DNA from: Acetomicrobium sp. UBA5826
GTDB taxonomy: Bacteria > Synergistota > Synergistia > Synergistales > Acetomicrobiaceae
NCBI RefSeq assembly: GCF_002433005.1
Contig: NZ_DJHF01000018.1
Coordinates: forward strand, 18,246-82,245
DNA length: 64,000 nucleotides
Direction: 5' to 3'
Both the position numbers and the translations under genes were made by a program. Below the pieces are notes generated by a model. It was not told the origin of the DNA and searched no databases. It saw nothing but the letters and a program-made list of their open reading frames with translations. Of the stretch, positions 17,166 to 26,224 are shown piece by piece (positions within the stretch are counted from its first letter, which is position 1; each line of letters opens with the position of its first letter).

Positions 17166-19460
17166 TTACCCCCTAACGACCATGAGCACACCTTCGATCG
17201 AATTGATGCGCGCCATTATTCGGTAAAGCTGCTCTACGTCTTTGACCAATATCTCCATGTTCATTCTGGCCCTGTTCTTATCGACCACGTGGGCGCTTAT
17301 GGATAGAATACTTCCCTCGGCAGCGTTTATCGCTTGTGTAACATCGGCAAACAAGCCTGGCCTGTCGACAGCCTCCAGCCTGAGGCGAGTAGAGTAAAAG
17401 GCCTTGGTCTTCTGCCCCCAGGAGACCTCAACCCTTCGGCCATCCGATGTTCTCAGCAAATTCGGACAATCGGACCTGTGCACTGTTATCCCTCTGGTTG
17501 TCGTAACATAACCGACAATTTGATCTCCCGGGACTGGACAACAGCAGTGGGCCAACGAGACCATCACTCCTCCGGCCCCTTCCACTAGGATCTCCGAGTC
17601 CGTCTCCTTCGTTTTTGGTTGTCCGATTGCCTTTGCCGCACCCTTAGACCTCGCAAGTTCCGAGTCGATAAGCTTAGACACCACAGAGGAGGGCGAAATG
17701 CTCCCCTCTCCTATAGCGACGAAAAGCTCTTCTTTATTTGACAGGCCAAAATCCCTTGCCACTTTATTCAAAGTACTGGAAGAGGACTCCAAATCCAGGC
17801 CTTTAAATTCTTCATGCTTTGAAATTTCAGACAGCAGCAGATCCCGCCCTCTTTCCAGCCTTTCTTTTTTCTCGGTCTGCTCCATCGCCCTGAAATAGGC
17901 TCTTATCTTCGACCGGGCCCGCCCTGTGCTTACAATGCTCAACCAGTCTCTGGAAGGGTGTCCCTGCGGAGATGTAAGAATTCTAATTATATCCCCGTTT
18001 TTTAACTCGTAGCTCAAGGGAACTATCCGGCCATTAACCATGGCGCCTACGCATTTATTTCCTATCTCGGTGTGAATATTATAGGCGAAGTCCAAAGGAG
18101 TTGCGCCCTTGGGCAAAGATATCACATCGCCCTTGGGGGTAAAGACGAAGACCTCTGTCGATAGCACATCTGCCTTCAAGTTTTCCAGGAATTCGGAAGG
18201 CTCCGAAGAATCGAGCTGCGTTTCCAGGACTTGTCTTATCCACGTCAACTTGGTATCCAGGTCGTCTGGCTTTATCTGACCTTCCTTGTATCTCCAGTGG
18301 GCAGCAATCCCGTACTCCGCTATCCAATGCATATCCCAGGTTCTTATTTGTACTTCCAGGGGTTCTCCGCTTGGCCCCACCACTGTGGTATGCAAAGATT
18401 GATACATGTTGCTTTTAGGATTTGCAATGTAATCGTCGAATTGGCCGGGAATGGGTTTCCATATGGTATGGACAATGCCCAAAACCTGGTAGCAATCCAC
18501 GACAGAATTTGTAATAACCCTTAAAGCCAGGAGATCGTACATCTGCTCTATTGTTAGATTCTTGCGCTTCATCTTTTCGTAAATACTGTAAAAGTGCTTT
18601 GCCCTCCCGGTAATGAAGGCCTTTATTCCCCCTTCATCCAATTTTCTGGATAAGGTGTCTATAGCTTCTTTTATAATGGCTTCCCTTTCGGGAAGTTTCT
18701 TCCTTACTCTCCGCCTAATCTCGTAATACATGTCCGGTTCCAAGACTTTAAAGGCCAAATCCTCGAGCTCCCGTTTCATATGATAGATGCCGAGCCTATG
18801 AGCAAGAGGCGCATATATTTCAAGGGTTTCCTTGGCTATGCGAAGCTGCTTTTCCCTTCTCAACACCTGTATCGTACGCATGTTATGAAGGCGGTCGGCC
18901 AATTTGATTAACACGACCCGAATGTCTTTGGCCATCACTAAAAACATCTTGCGCAAATTCTCAGCCTGATAGTCCTCCACGGTCTTAAAGTCGATGTTTC
19001 CAAGTTTTGTTACCCCATCGACAAGCACTGCAACGTTCGTGCCGAATTTAGCCTTAACTTCCTCGAAAGTAGAATCGGTATCTTCAATGACATCATGCAA
19101 GAGCGCGGCTACAAGAGTTTCAACATCTATATTGACATCGGAAAGTATACCGGCCACCGAGAGGACATGCACCACGTAAGGTTCCCCCGTAGCCCTTTTT
19201 TGGTTCTTATGCTTGTTAGCGGCATGCACAAAAGCTTCCCCCAGGAGCTTCAATTCGTTCTTATCCAGGTATTTCGCCGCCTTACTCCAAAGCTCCTGCC
19301 AAGCCAAACTTACGGCAGTCGTCCTGCTCTCTTCAGGGATGCGACCCATGAAGCTATCGCGCAAAATCCGTAGGGCCTTATCCATCCCCTGGGATGAGGG
19401 ACTCTGCATTCCACTCCACTGGTAGCCGTACATCATACGACTTTCGCTACCTTCATTCAT
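17166..19460 (-). CDS. rel: Bifunctional (p)ppGpp synthetase/hydrolase Rel (RelA/SpoT family)
   Basis: Makes and degrades the stringent-response alarmone. The 764-residue protein has the full long-RSH plan: HD hydrolase (LVAALLHDVIEDTDSTFEEV, intact His-Asp), synthetase (ALRVITNSVVDCYQVLGIVH; VQIRTWDMHWIAEYGIAAHW), TGS (FTPKGDVISLPKGATPLDFA), a zinc-finger/conserved-Cys helix (SLAHCCCPVPGDQIVGYVT) and a C-terminal ACT domain (about 685-764). Both active sites look intact, so a bifunctional enzyme is expected. It starts 20 nt after recJ and is followed by dtd. Confidence 0.96.
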   Translation of the reverse strand: MNEGSESRMMYGYQWSGMQSPSSQGMDKALRILRDSFMGRIPEESRTTAVSLAWQELWSKAAKYLDKNELKLLGEAFVHAANKHKNQKRATGEPYVVHVLSVAGILSDVNIDVETLVAALLHDVIEDTDSTFEEVKAKFGTNVAVLVDGVTKLGNIDFKTVEDYQAENLRKMFLVMAKDIRVVLIKLADRLHNMRTIQVLRREKQLRIAKETLEIYAPLAHRLGIYHMKRELEDLAFKVLEPDMYYEIRRRVRKKLPEREAIIKEAIDTLSRKLDEGGIKAFITGRAKHFYSIYEKMKRKNLTIEQMYDLLALRVITNSVVDCYQVLGIVHTIWKPIPGQFDDYIANPKSNMYQSLHTTVVGPSGEPLEVQIRTWDMHWIAEYGIAAHWRYKEGQIKPDDLDTKLTWIRQVLETQLDSSEPSEFLENLKADVLSTEVFVFTPKGDVISLPKGATPLDFAYNIHTEIGNKCVGAMVNGRIVPLSYELKNGDIIRILTSPQGHPSRDWLSIVSTGRARSKIRAYFRAMEQTEKKERLERGRDLLLSEISKHEEFKGLDLESSSSTLNKVARDFGLSNKEELFVAIGEGSISPSSVVSKLIDSELARSKGAAKAIGQPKTKETDSEILVEGAGGVMVSLAHCCCPVPGDQIVGYVTTTRGITVHRSDCPNLLRTSDGRRVEVSWGQKTKAFYSTRLRLEAVDRPGLFADVTQAINAAEGSILSISAHVVDKNRARMNMEILVKDVEQLYRIMARINSIEGVLMVVRG

Positions 19461-19480
19461 TTAGCTACTCCCCTGACAAA

Positions 19481-21133
19481 TCATATGACTGCTTTTTCTG
19501 CTTTCATGGACAACTTAAGCTTTCCCCCAAAGGCATCGACGAAGGGGCGGTACAGCCACCCTTTGATTCTGCCTTTGTACTTTTCTGCTTCACTGAAATT
19601 AAATATCAATATCTCGCCACTCCTTGATAAAAGACGATAATGACTCCCTCCTCTTAGAGGTTTCATTACATCATCATATTGATGGCTTATAAAGAAGTAG
19701 GGCATCTCGTTGCCCTCGCCGAAGGGGGCAAGCTCTCTAAATCGCTCCCATAGATGCAAATCCCACATCTTAGGCTCAAACGATATTGCGTCCTCGTATT
19801 CCGAGACGCTCTCAAGAGAACAGCATTTTGACAGGCTATCCTCAAGCTTTTTCTTTACCTCATGCCATCCTTTCGCATCTACGCTGAAGCCTGCCGCACC
19901 CTTATGGCCTCCCCAGCTCTTTAAATGGGAGGATATCTTTTCCAATACTTCTATAGCGTTTAAACCCTCCGGCACCCTCAAAGAAGCTCTCACATTTCCG
20001 CCGTGCTGAGCAGCCAAAACTATAGGCCTGTTGAACTCATAGCACAATCTGCTCGCCACGCTGCTCAAAAGCCCTAAAGGCCAATGAGCCGAATCCACAA
20101 CGAACTTGAAACGTCCATCACGCAATCCCGTAGTGGCCTGGTTGTACAGCTCGCCGCTCAGCTTTTTACGCTGATAGTTTAAATTCACAAGTTCCAGGGC
20201 AGCTTTGATGCTCTCCTTGGAATGTTCGAGCGCCTTCAGAGCCGTCTCAGCAAGGGAAATCCTTCCGGCCGAATTTAAACATGGATTAAGCTTCATCGCT
20301 AACTGATTTTCATCTATAGGGTACATTACAGAAAGTTTGTCGAATAGATATCTCAAGCCCGGCCTTAGAGTCGTCTCTAACCGTTTAAGACCTTCCCGCA
20401 CGAGGGCTCTATTCAGTAGACCAAGGGGCATTGAATCGCCAACTACCGATAGGGAGACTATATCCAATCTGTCCAACAACCAATCCTGCGACACAAGGCC
20501 GCTTTGCCACAGCCAACACCACAAAACTCCCGCAGCAGACAGCTTTCTCGCTTCTTCATCTCCCCCTATGTGAGGATTAATTATACATTCACGATGGCAA
20601 ATTTTGTCAACGAAATGATGATCGAACACCGCCACTTTCAATCCCATATCGAGGGCAAGATCGATTTCCTTCTCGTTTTTGCTTCCGCAGTCGGTAACGA
20701 TCAGAAGATCAAACCCCATACGCGCTATTACTTTAACGACATCAGGATTTAAACCATATCCGTCTTTTAGCCTATGGGGGAGATAATATCGAACATGCCA
20801 TCCCTTTTCACGGGCAAATTCGCTGGCAAGCAATGCAGAAGCCACCCCATCCACATCGTAGTCCCCGTAAAGAGCAACCTTGCTGCCCTTTGACAGTGCT
20901 TTTAAAGTAGGGAAAACTGCCTCCCCTCCCTCACAAAGGAAAAGATTAGCCAATAACGAATTTAGGCTCGGGCGCAACCATGCCCGAGCCTTTGAGATAT
21001 CCAGGCGGTCACCATATTTGATTCGCAAAGTTAAGGCCGTTAGCTCATGACACTGCAACGAGTCAACCAATTCACGCGGAGCATCCTCTATCCCCCAAAT
21101 ACGAAGACGCGTGTTATCTTGTAAGGGAATCAC
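19481..21133 (-). CDS. recJ: Single-stranded-DNA-specific exonuclease RecJ-like DHH phosphoesterase
   Basis: 5'-3' single-strand DNA exonuclease used in recombination and repair. The 550 residues show DHH-family motifs: ALYGDYDVDGVASALLASEF (motif I DxD), LIVTDCGSKNEKEID, VAVFDHHFVD (the DHH motif) and NPHIGG, then DHHA1 motif SWGGHKGAAGFSV. Motifs I-III are present with slight drift (GSKN in place of GxxN/S). It starts at GTG overlapping the lapA stop by 4 nt. Length fits RecJ; no extra C-terminal domain is seen beyond the OB-like region. Confidence 0.9.
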   Translation of the reverse strand: MIPLQDNTRLRIWGIEDAPRELVDSLQCHELTALTLRIKYGDRLDISKARAWLRPSLNSLLANLFLCEGGEAVFPTLKALSKGSKVALYGDYDVDGVASALLASEFAREKGWHVRYYLPHRLKDGYGLNPDVVKVIARMGFDLLIVTDCGSKNEKEIDLALDMGLKVAVFDHHFVDKICHRECIINPHIGGDEEARKLSAAGVLWCWLWQSGLVSQDWLLDRLDIVSLSVVGDSMPLGLLNRALVREGLKRLETTLRPGLRYLFDKLSVMYPIDENQLAMKLNPCLNSAGRISLAETALKALEHSKESIKAALELVNLNYQRKKLSGELYNQATTGLRDGRFKFVVDSAHWPLGLLSSVASRLCYEFNRPIVLAAQHGGNVRASLRVPEGLNAIEVLEKISSHLKSWGGHKGAAGFSVDAKGWHEVKKKLEDSLSKCCSLESVSEYEDAISFEPKMWDLHLWERFRELAPFGEGNEMPYFFISHQYDDVMKPLRGGSHYRLLSRSGEILIFNFSEAEKYKGRIKGWLYRPFVDAFGGKLKLSMKAEKAVI

Positions 21134-21495
21134 TTCTCAGCTTCTACCCCTTCATTTGCAGCGTATTCTCCCTGGGGGAAGGCATCTCGCGAACCGGCAT
21201 TGCCTTCTCGTTGCAGGGCGTTCAAAAGAGACCGCTTTTCGTCTTCCAGTTCGGCAATGCGCCTTTTAAGTTCTTTTGTGTCGCTTTTGTATCTGTTCTT
21301 ATATTCTAACTGAGCAAATAAAGAAGTAATCCACATCAAAACGGCACCGGCGGCAAAGACCAACACTTCCCATATGCCTTGATGAAGAGACCATTGCCAC
21401 GTCAAAAATTTTACGATCACGGTTCCGCTATTTTGGACAGCGTAGAAAGCTGCCAACAACATTCCAAGCGCAAGAGCTACAACATAACTTTTCAT
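21130..21495 (-). CDS. LapA-domain membrane protein
   Basis: A 121-residue protein with two hydrophobic helices (about residues 4-20 and 42-62) followed by a coiled coil (KELKRRIAELEDEKRSLL) and an acidic, low-complexity tail. The first span with AVQNSGTVIVKFLTW is the LapA/DUF1049 hallmark. In enteric bacteria LapA with LapB controls LpxC turnover and so LPS amount; no lapB is in the window, so that role is not established here. It overlaps recJ by 4 nt and follows the radical SAM/SPASM gene by 27 nt. Confidence 0.8.
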   Translation of the reverse strand: MKSYVVALALGMLLAAFYAVQNSGTVIVKFLTWQWSLHQGIWEVLVFAAGAVLMWITSLFAQLEYKNRYKSDTKELKRRIAELEDEKRSLLNALQREGNAGSRDAFPQGEYAANEGVEAEK

Positions 21496-21522
21496 GAAAG
21501 CCCCACCTTCAGTCCATAAAAT

Positions 21523-22974
21523 TTACCTCTCGACCTTTGTGCCACAATTAACGCATCTTTTCTTATACCTTCCCTTAATATCGGGGTTATCCTCCTTTTC
21601 AAGGGTTTTCAGGTATTTTTGGCGTTCTCTTTCCTCCCAAATCGGATCGTAAATATCCTTCATCTTTCTGGCGTATTCGTCCAATCCAGATGCAAGCTCA
21701 TCGAGAAGCTTGTCGGCCCCGGGATGCGTGGGATGTGCTCCGTACTCTATGACCAATTCCCTCAGCACTGCCGGATGGTCTATGATAAGGCATGGTCTGA
21801 GTAAATTATCATCGTCGTAAGGTTGCCTCGAACGTATCGCCTCGAAGAAAGGACTAGACAGCACCTCAACGAGGCTTTTCTCTCTTATGTTGTCTACGGC
21901 AAAATGACAGAACACGCAGGGCTCGACATCTCCGTTGGATATCACGTGCAGGTAACGAAAACCGGCGGCAATGCAGCCATCAACATAGGGGCCGTCGTTC
22001 CAGAAGTCGCCCAAGAATATGGGGTACTTCGACCTCCACTCTTCAACTTTTTTCTTAAGGTGAGCTCGCTGCTCAGGTGTTGCCATATAAGAGAGATCGG
22101 GGTTGAGACCGGTTGGGATATATTGGAAGAACCAACCAACCTTACAACCCTCCTCGAGCATGCGCTCGATGAACTCGTCGTTGGAAATGTATGAGGCGCT
22201 GGAACGGGTACATGTCGCACTGAAGCCGTAAAGCACACCCTTCCTCCTAAGCCTTCTGTAGGTCTCTATGATCTTGCTGTACATTCCCGGGCCTCGTCTG
22301 TATTCTGTCTCTTCCGGCGTTCCTTCGATGGAGATCATGGGGGCCACATTTCCGAGCTCCACCAATTTGTCTGCAACCTCATCCGTAATCAACGTCCCGT
22401 TGGTATATACTTGAAAATAGCAGTCGTCATGCTTTGCCCATATATCGAAAAGGTCCTTCCTCGTAAAGGGCTCTCCTCCGGATATAGTGAAGAAGTACAT
22501 TCCTAATTCCTTAGCCTGCGTTATCAGGTCATCAATTTCACTGGCAGTCAAATCGGTCGACGTGTCATAGGATCCGGCGTAACAACCTTTGCATTTCAGA
22601 TTGCACCTCATAGTCGGGCTGATCACCATAAAATTGGGTATGTGTATATCAAGCTCTCTCATCTTTCTGTCTCTTATGCCGCGAGAGAGGACCATGAAAT
22701 TAACTATAAGGTTCACGATGAGCTTCTTTCGACAGTTAGGATGAAGCTCCTGGAATACCCTTCTAAATACGCCAACAAAGGGATGGTTTTCTCTGGCCAT
22801 TTGTGCCATTTCCCTGAAAGTTTCCCGTTGAAATTTTGCCGGCGCCAAACGAGAAATCGTATCGAACAGCGAAGCTAGCTTTTCGTCATTTCCCTCTTCA
22901 ACCAACTTGACGACCTGGTTCAAGAGGGCAATCGAAACCATTCCCTTTAGTCGATCCGTTAAACTCATAACCAT
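21523..22974 (-). CDS. Radical SAM/SPASM-domain protein of unknown function
   Basis: A 483-residue radical SAM enzyme. About 110 mostly helical residues precede the core, which opens with TMRCNLKCKGCYAGSYD (CxxxCxxC), followed by FFTISGGEPFTRKDLF. After the barrel comes a SPASM-like segment: DGCIAAGFRYLHVISNG then EPCVFCHF and later RPCLIIDH, which together could hold auxiliary 4Fe-4S clusters. The extreme C-terminus RCVNCGTKVER looks like half of a zinc ribbon. Such enzymes modify peptides or proteins, but the substrate here is not recognisable. It begins 30 nt after a small helical protein gene and has AGGAGG eight bases before ATG. I know of no assigned function. Confidence 0.8.
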   Translation of the reverse strand: MVMSLTDRLKGMVSIALLNQVVKLVEEGNDEKLASLFDTISRLAPAKFQRETFREMAQMARENHPFVGVFRRVFQELHPNCRKKLIVNLIVNFMVLSRGIRDRKMRELDIHIPNFMVISPTMRCNLKCKGCYAGSYDTSTDLTASEIDDLITQAKELGMYFFTISGGEPFTRKDLFDIWAKHDDCYFQVYTNGTLITDEVADKLVELGNVAPMISIEGTPEETEYRRGPGMYSKIIETYRRLRRKGVLYGFSATCTRSSASYISNDEFIERMLEEGCKVGWFFQYIPTGLNPDLSYMATPEQRAHLKKKVEEWRSKYPIFLGDFWNDGPYVDGCIAAGFRYLHVISNGDVEPCVFCHFAVDNIREKSLVEVLSSPFFEAIRSRQPYDDDNLLRPCLIIDHPAVLRELVIEYGAHPTHPGADKLLDELASGLDEYARKMKDIYDPIWEERERQKYLKTLEKEDNPDIKGRYKKRCVNCGTKVER

Positions 22975-23004
22975 CGAAAACGCCTCCTTTAAGCTGGCAC
23001 AATC

Positions 23005-23304
23005 CTAATTGCAAGTGTTTTCTCTTTCCTCCAAGGCTTTCACCCTTGCCTCTAATGCTTTAAATTGCTCTATTGTAACCAGGGGTAAAAAGGAGAGAAA
23101 TTTCTCCATCTCGCTTTTAAACCCACGGATCAACGCCTCACGTCTTCTTGCAAGCTCTTCCTCGAGCTGTCCTATCACCCTATCCATTGCCCACTGCTCC
23201 ATGGCGCCCTCTTCAACCAGTGTGCTCATATAAGACTTACACAGAGATACAAGGTCGTCGCTAACGCCAAATCCTCCCAAAATCAACTGAATTACCGAAT
23301 CCAT
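23005..23304 (-). CDS. Small helical protein encoded with the radical SAM/SPASM enzyme
   Basis: A 99-residue protein I do not recognise. It looks almost wholly alpha-helical, with a charged middle (IGQLEEELARRREALIRG) and a C-terminal coiled-coil-like stretch (FKALEARVKALEERE) ending in Cys-Asn. The layout recalls phasin-like or regulatory helical proteins, but no family is certain. ATG at 23304 has a strong AGGAGG ten bases upstream. It is 30 nt ahead of the radical SAM gene, so the two are very likely co-transcribed. It could be a binding partner or a substrate of the enzyme; the sequence alone does not say which. Confidence 0.75.
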   Translation of the reverse strand: MDSVIQLILGGFGVSDDLVSLCKSYMSTLVEEGAMEQWAMDRVIGQLEEELARRREALIRGFKSEMEKFLSFLPLVTIEQFKALEARVKALEERENTCN

Positions 23305-23447
23305 ATAGGACGACCTCCTTTTTATATTGTAAGCATTTACATCAATTTTAATTCTAACCCAAAATACAATTTAAACAACCGGGGCGAAAATTCGTGCCTA
23401 ACCAACTTTTATGCAAACGATTGCCCGAGGGCCTGAAACTCAAGAAC

Positions 23448-24344
23448 TTAACGCCCCTGCGACAGGGTTTTACCGCGCGACCTCATGTTCCACTCGACAA
23501 CCACCGTTCCCGCTATATATATGGAGCTGTAAGTGCCAACTACGATTCCAACCAATAGCGCCATAGAGAAATCTGAGATAGCTTTACCGCCCCACAAAAA
23601 AAGCGCCAGGACGGGGAAAAAGGTCGTCAAAGACGTATTGATAGTCCGCGATAACACCTGATTGATCGAGCTGTTGAAGAGATCGACAAAAGCCATCCCC
23701 TTTGGGTTCTTCAAATTCTCCCTAACCCTGTCAAATACGACTATTGTATCGTTGATGGAATAACCTACAAGGGTAAGCATGCCGGCAATAAAGGGCATGG
23801 ATATCTCCTGAAAGGTCAAGCTGAAAATGCCCAGCGTAATGATCACGTCGTGAACGAGGGCGATTACTGCGCCTACCGCAAACCTCAACCTAAACCTTAT
23901 GGTGATGTAGGCAAGCATGGCAAGGAGGGCGAAGACGGTCGCAAGTGCCGCGCTCTTGCGCAATTGACTCCCCACGACTGGACCGACCATTTCGGCCCGC
24001 AGCACTCTGAAGTCCTTGCCCGTACTACCCCTTAGAGAGTCCAAAACTTTCTTTTGGTCGCCCTCCCTGTCGCTTTTTACGCGGATCAAAACGCCTCTAT
24101 CGCTATAAGGCTGTATGACAGCCCCACCGAAACCGGCCTCATCCAAAGAAGCTCTGATCTCCGAAACAGATAGGGGGGAATCGAACTCCAGCTGAAAAAG
24201 CATTCCACCGGCGAAGTCTATGCCGAAATTTAAACCCCTTGTCGCCAGCAAAAGGAGGCTCGAGATTATCAGGCACAAGCTGAGCCCCAGAGCTATTTTT
24301 CGGTATTTCATAAAATTAAAGTTCGACTTCAACTTAATAAACAT
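23448..24344 (-). CDS. secF: Protein translocase subunit SecF
   Basis: Membrane component of SecDF, which uses the ion gradient to pull exported proteins through SecYEG. The 298 residues show six predicted membrane spans, the first followed by GLNFGIDFAGGMLFQLEF (the SecF D1-like motif), and TLVGYSINDTIVVFDRVREN in the fourth-fifth span region. ATG overlaps the secD stop by one base (TAATG), with GGAG upstream. It ends the yajC-secD-secF cluster. Confidence 0.96.
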   Translation of the reverse strand: MFIKLKSNFNFMKYRKIALGLSLCLIISSLLLLATRGLNFGIDFAGGMLFQLEFDSPLSVSEIRASLDEAGFGGAVIQPYSDRGVLIRVKSDREGDQKKVLDSLRGSTGKDFRVLRAEMVGPVVGSQLRKSAALATVFALLAMLAYITIRFRLRFAVGAVIALVHDVIITLGIFSLTFQEISMPFIAGMLTLVGYSINDTIVVFDRVRENLKNPKGMAFVDLFNSSINQVLSRTINTSLTTFFPVLALFLWGGKAISDFSMALLVGIVVGTYSSIYIAGTVVVEWNMRSRGKTLSQGR

Positions 24345-25747
24345 TAGGATCTCTCCTTAGAAGCGGGGAACAATAGTTTTTGCCGCTTAGATATGAGGAT
24401 TCGCAGCAAAACCCTGGTTACGAAAACGGCACAAAAAACACTCGCCAGAATGCCTATGCTCAAGGTAACAGCAAATCCCCTGATTGGCCCTGTGCCGTAA
24501 TAGAAAAGGAAGACAGCCGCGAAGAGTGTAGTCAAATTGGCGTCAATTATTGTGATAAAGGCCTTTCTAAAGCCAGTATCGATCGATGCCATGACGGTCT
24601 TTCCGCTCCTGAGTTCTTCCTTTATTCGTTCATATATCAATATATTTCCATCTACGGCCATACCAATGGTGAGGATTATCCCGGCTATCCCAGGCAAGGT
24701 AAGGGTTGCCTTGAAACTGGCCAAACCCGCAAGCAACAACAGTATGGTCATCACCAAAGAGATATCAGCCACTAACCCCATTGCAGAGTAATATACGATC
24801 ATAAATATGAAGATCAAAGCAGCCCCTATAAGACCTGCCTTTACCCCCGATCTGATGGAATCTGCGCCCAACGTCGGCCCTATTGACCTCGTCTCCAGGA
24901 TCTCTACCGTTACAGGTAATGCTCCTGCTCGAAGCATTATGGCAAGCCTTTGGGCTTCGTCCGTGGTAAACCTGCCGCTAATCTGCGCCTCTCCGGCACT
25001 TATCCTCTCCTGTACCACAGGCGCAGATATGACAACTCCATCGAGGAGGATGGCTACTTGCTTGCCTATGTTTTCGCGGGAAAGTTCGTCAAAAAGGTCC
25101 GTACCCTCCTTGTTAAATTTGAGAGTCACCACAGGTCTTCCCAAATTATCGAAGGCTACTCTGGCATCCGTCAAATGCTTACCCGTAACCTCGGCAGGGC
25201 CCAATAAATAGATCCTATCATCCTCTCCCCTTGCAACCGTAAAAGAAGGATCGCTTTGGCTGCGAACCCGCAGCTCCTCCTCCAGGGAAAGGGATTGATC
25301 GCGATACTCCTGCCACCTTTTTAATGCAGATTGATATTCCTCATCAGTGTCGTAGTTTTGCCTTTCGGGCTCTCTAGGTATTGCTGGCGTTACATCCACC
25401 ACAGGTCTAAACTCAAGCATTGCCGTCTTCCCGATCAGTTCGATGGCGGCTTCGGGGTCATCCAGTCCGGGCAGTTCGACAACTACTCGATCGCCGCCCT
25501 CTCGCTGAATGACGGGTTCAGCCACACCATACTGATCGATTCGATTTCTCAGCACGGCTATCAAACGTTCGATGCTATCACCTGTGATCGGGTTATCCGG
25601 CGTTCCCTTGGCCTGCAGCAGTATATGAACCCCGCCCTTGAGATCCAAACCCAGCTTTATTTTTTCGCCCGGAGGATATACAGCCAAAACAGAAGCGATC
25701 AGAATAACCAGGATCAGTATTATTTTCCAGCGTTCATGTCTGGGCAA
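24344..25747 (-). CDS. secD: Protein translocase subunit SecD
   Basis: Partner of SecF in the proton or sodium driven step of export. The 467-residue protein has an N-terminal span, the D1 motif IKLGLDLKGGVHILLQAKG, a large periplasmic P1 region (about 50-280) and five C-terminal spans with TIGMAVDGNILIYERIKEEL. The longest frame begins at TTG 25780, but a GGAGG lies downstream of that and ten bases before TTG at 25745-25747, which gives a normal N-terminus, so I use it. It lies 96 nt after yajC. Confidence 0.95.
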   Translation of the reverse strand: MPRHERWKIILILVILIASVLAVYPPGEKIKLGLDLKGGVHILLQAKGTPDNPITGDSIERLIAVLRNRIDQYGVAEPVIQREGGDRVVVELPGLDDPEAAIELIGKTAMLEFRPVVDVTPAIPREPERQNYDTDEEYQSALKRWQEYRDQSLSLEEELRVRSQSDPSFTVARGEDDRIYLLGPAEVTGKHLTDARVAFDNLGRPVVTLKFNKEGTDLFDELSRENIGKQVAILLDGVVISAPVVQERISAGEAQISGRFTTDEAQRLAIMLRAGALPVTVEILETRSIGPTLGADSIRSGVKAGLIGAALIFIFMIVYYSAMGLVADISLVMTILLLLAGLASFKATLTLPGIAGIILTIGMAVDGNILIYERIKEELRSGKTVMASIDTGFRKAFITIIDANLTTLFAAVFLFYYGTGPIRGFAVTLSIGILASVFCAVFVTRVLLRILISKRQKLLFPASKERS

Positions 25748-25843
25748 TTGATTTCTACCTCCTAAATGAAAAAGCAGCAACTAATATAATTTCGCTAGAA
25801 AAAACATCGCGTCCTATCTATCGAATTGCATATTTTATTATTT

Positions 25844-26143
25844 TTATCCTGCCGTCGCCTCTCCTGCTTCTCCACCGCCACGTTTCATTGATATGGCATT
25901 CTTCAATACCCTTATTTTTACTCCGTCGCTGACTTCAATGATGAAGCTATCGTCTTTAACGTCTCGCACTGTACCGAAAATACCTCCTGCCGTGACAACC
26001 TGATCTCCGCGCTTGATGGAATTTAACATATCCTGGTGCTGCTTTTGGCGCTTCTTTTGCGGTCTTATCAGCAAAAAATAAAATATCACAATAAATAGCA
26101 ACAATGGCCACATCATACCCAACAACCCAGCTTGTCCGTTCAA
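25844..26143 (-). CDS. yajC: Preprotein translocase accessory subunit YajC
   Basis: Small single-span protein associated with SecDF. The 99 residues show one hydrophobic helix (WPLLLFIVIFYFLLIRP, about 12-28) followed by PQKKRQKQHQDMLNSI and the conserved GDQVVTAGGIFGTV. Start is TTG at 26141-26143 with AGGAGG seven bases upstream. First gene of yajC-secD-secF; the AT-rich 80 bases before it probably hold the promoter, although no clean -10/-35 pair stands out. Confidence 0.95.
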   Translation of the reverse strand: MNGQAGLLGMMWPLLLFIVIFYFLLIRPQKKRQKQHQDMLNSIKRGDQVVTAGGIFGTVRDVKDDSFIIEVSDGVKIRVLKNAISMKRGGGEAGEATAG

Positions 26144-26224
26144 GGAAATCCCTCCTATATTAATAAAAAATTAATTAAATTTACGTCTAAGTTAATAAAT
26201 ATCTCGTAACAATGCAAAGATCTT

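Noticed and set aside
24380..25211. Long plus-strand reading frames opposite secD
   Set aside because: They mirror the secD coding sequence, lack ribosome sites and recognisable domains, and secD is certain.
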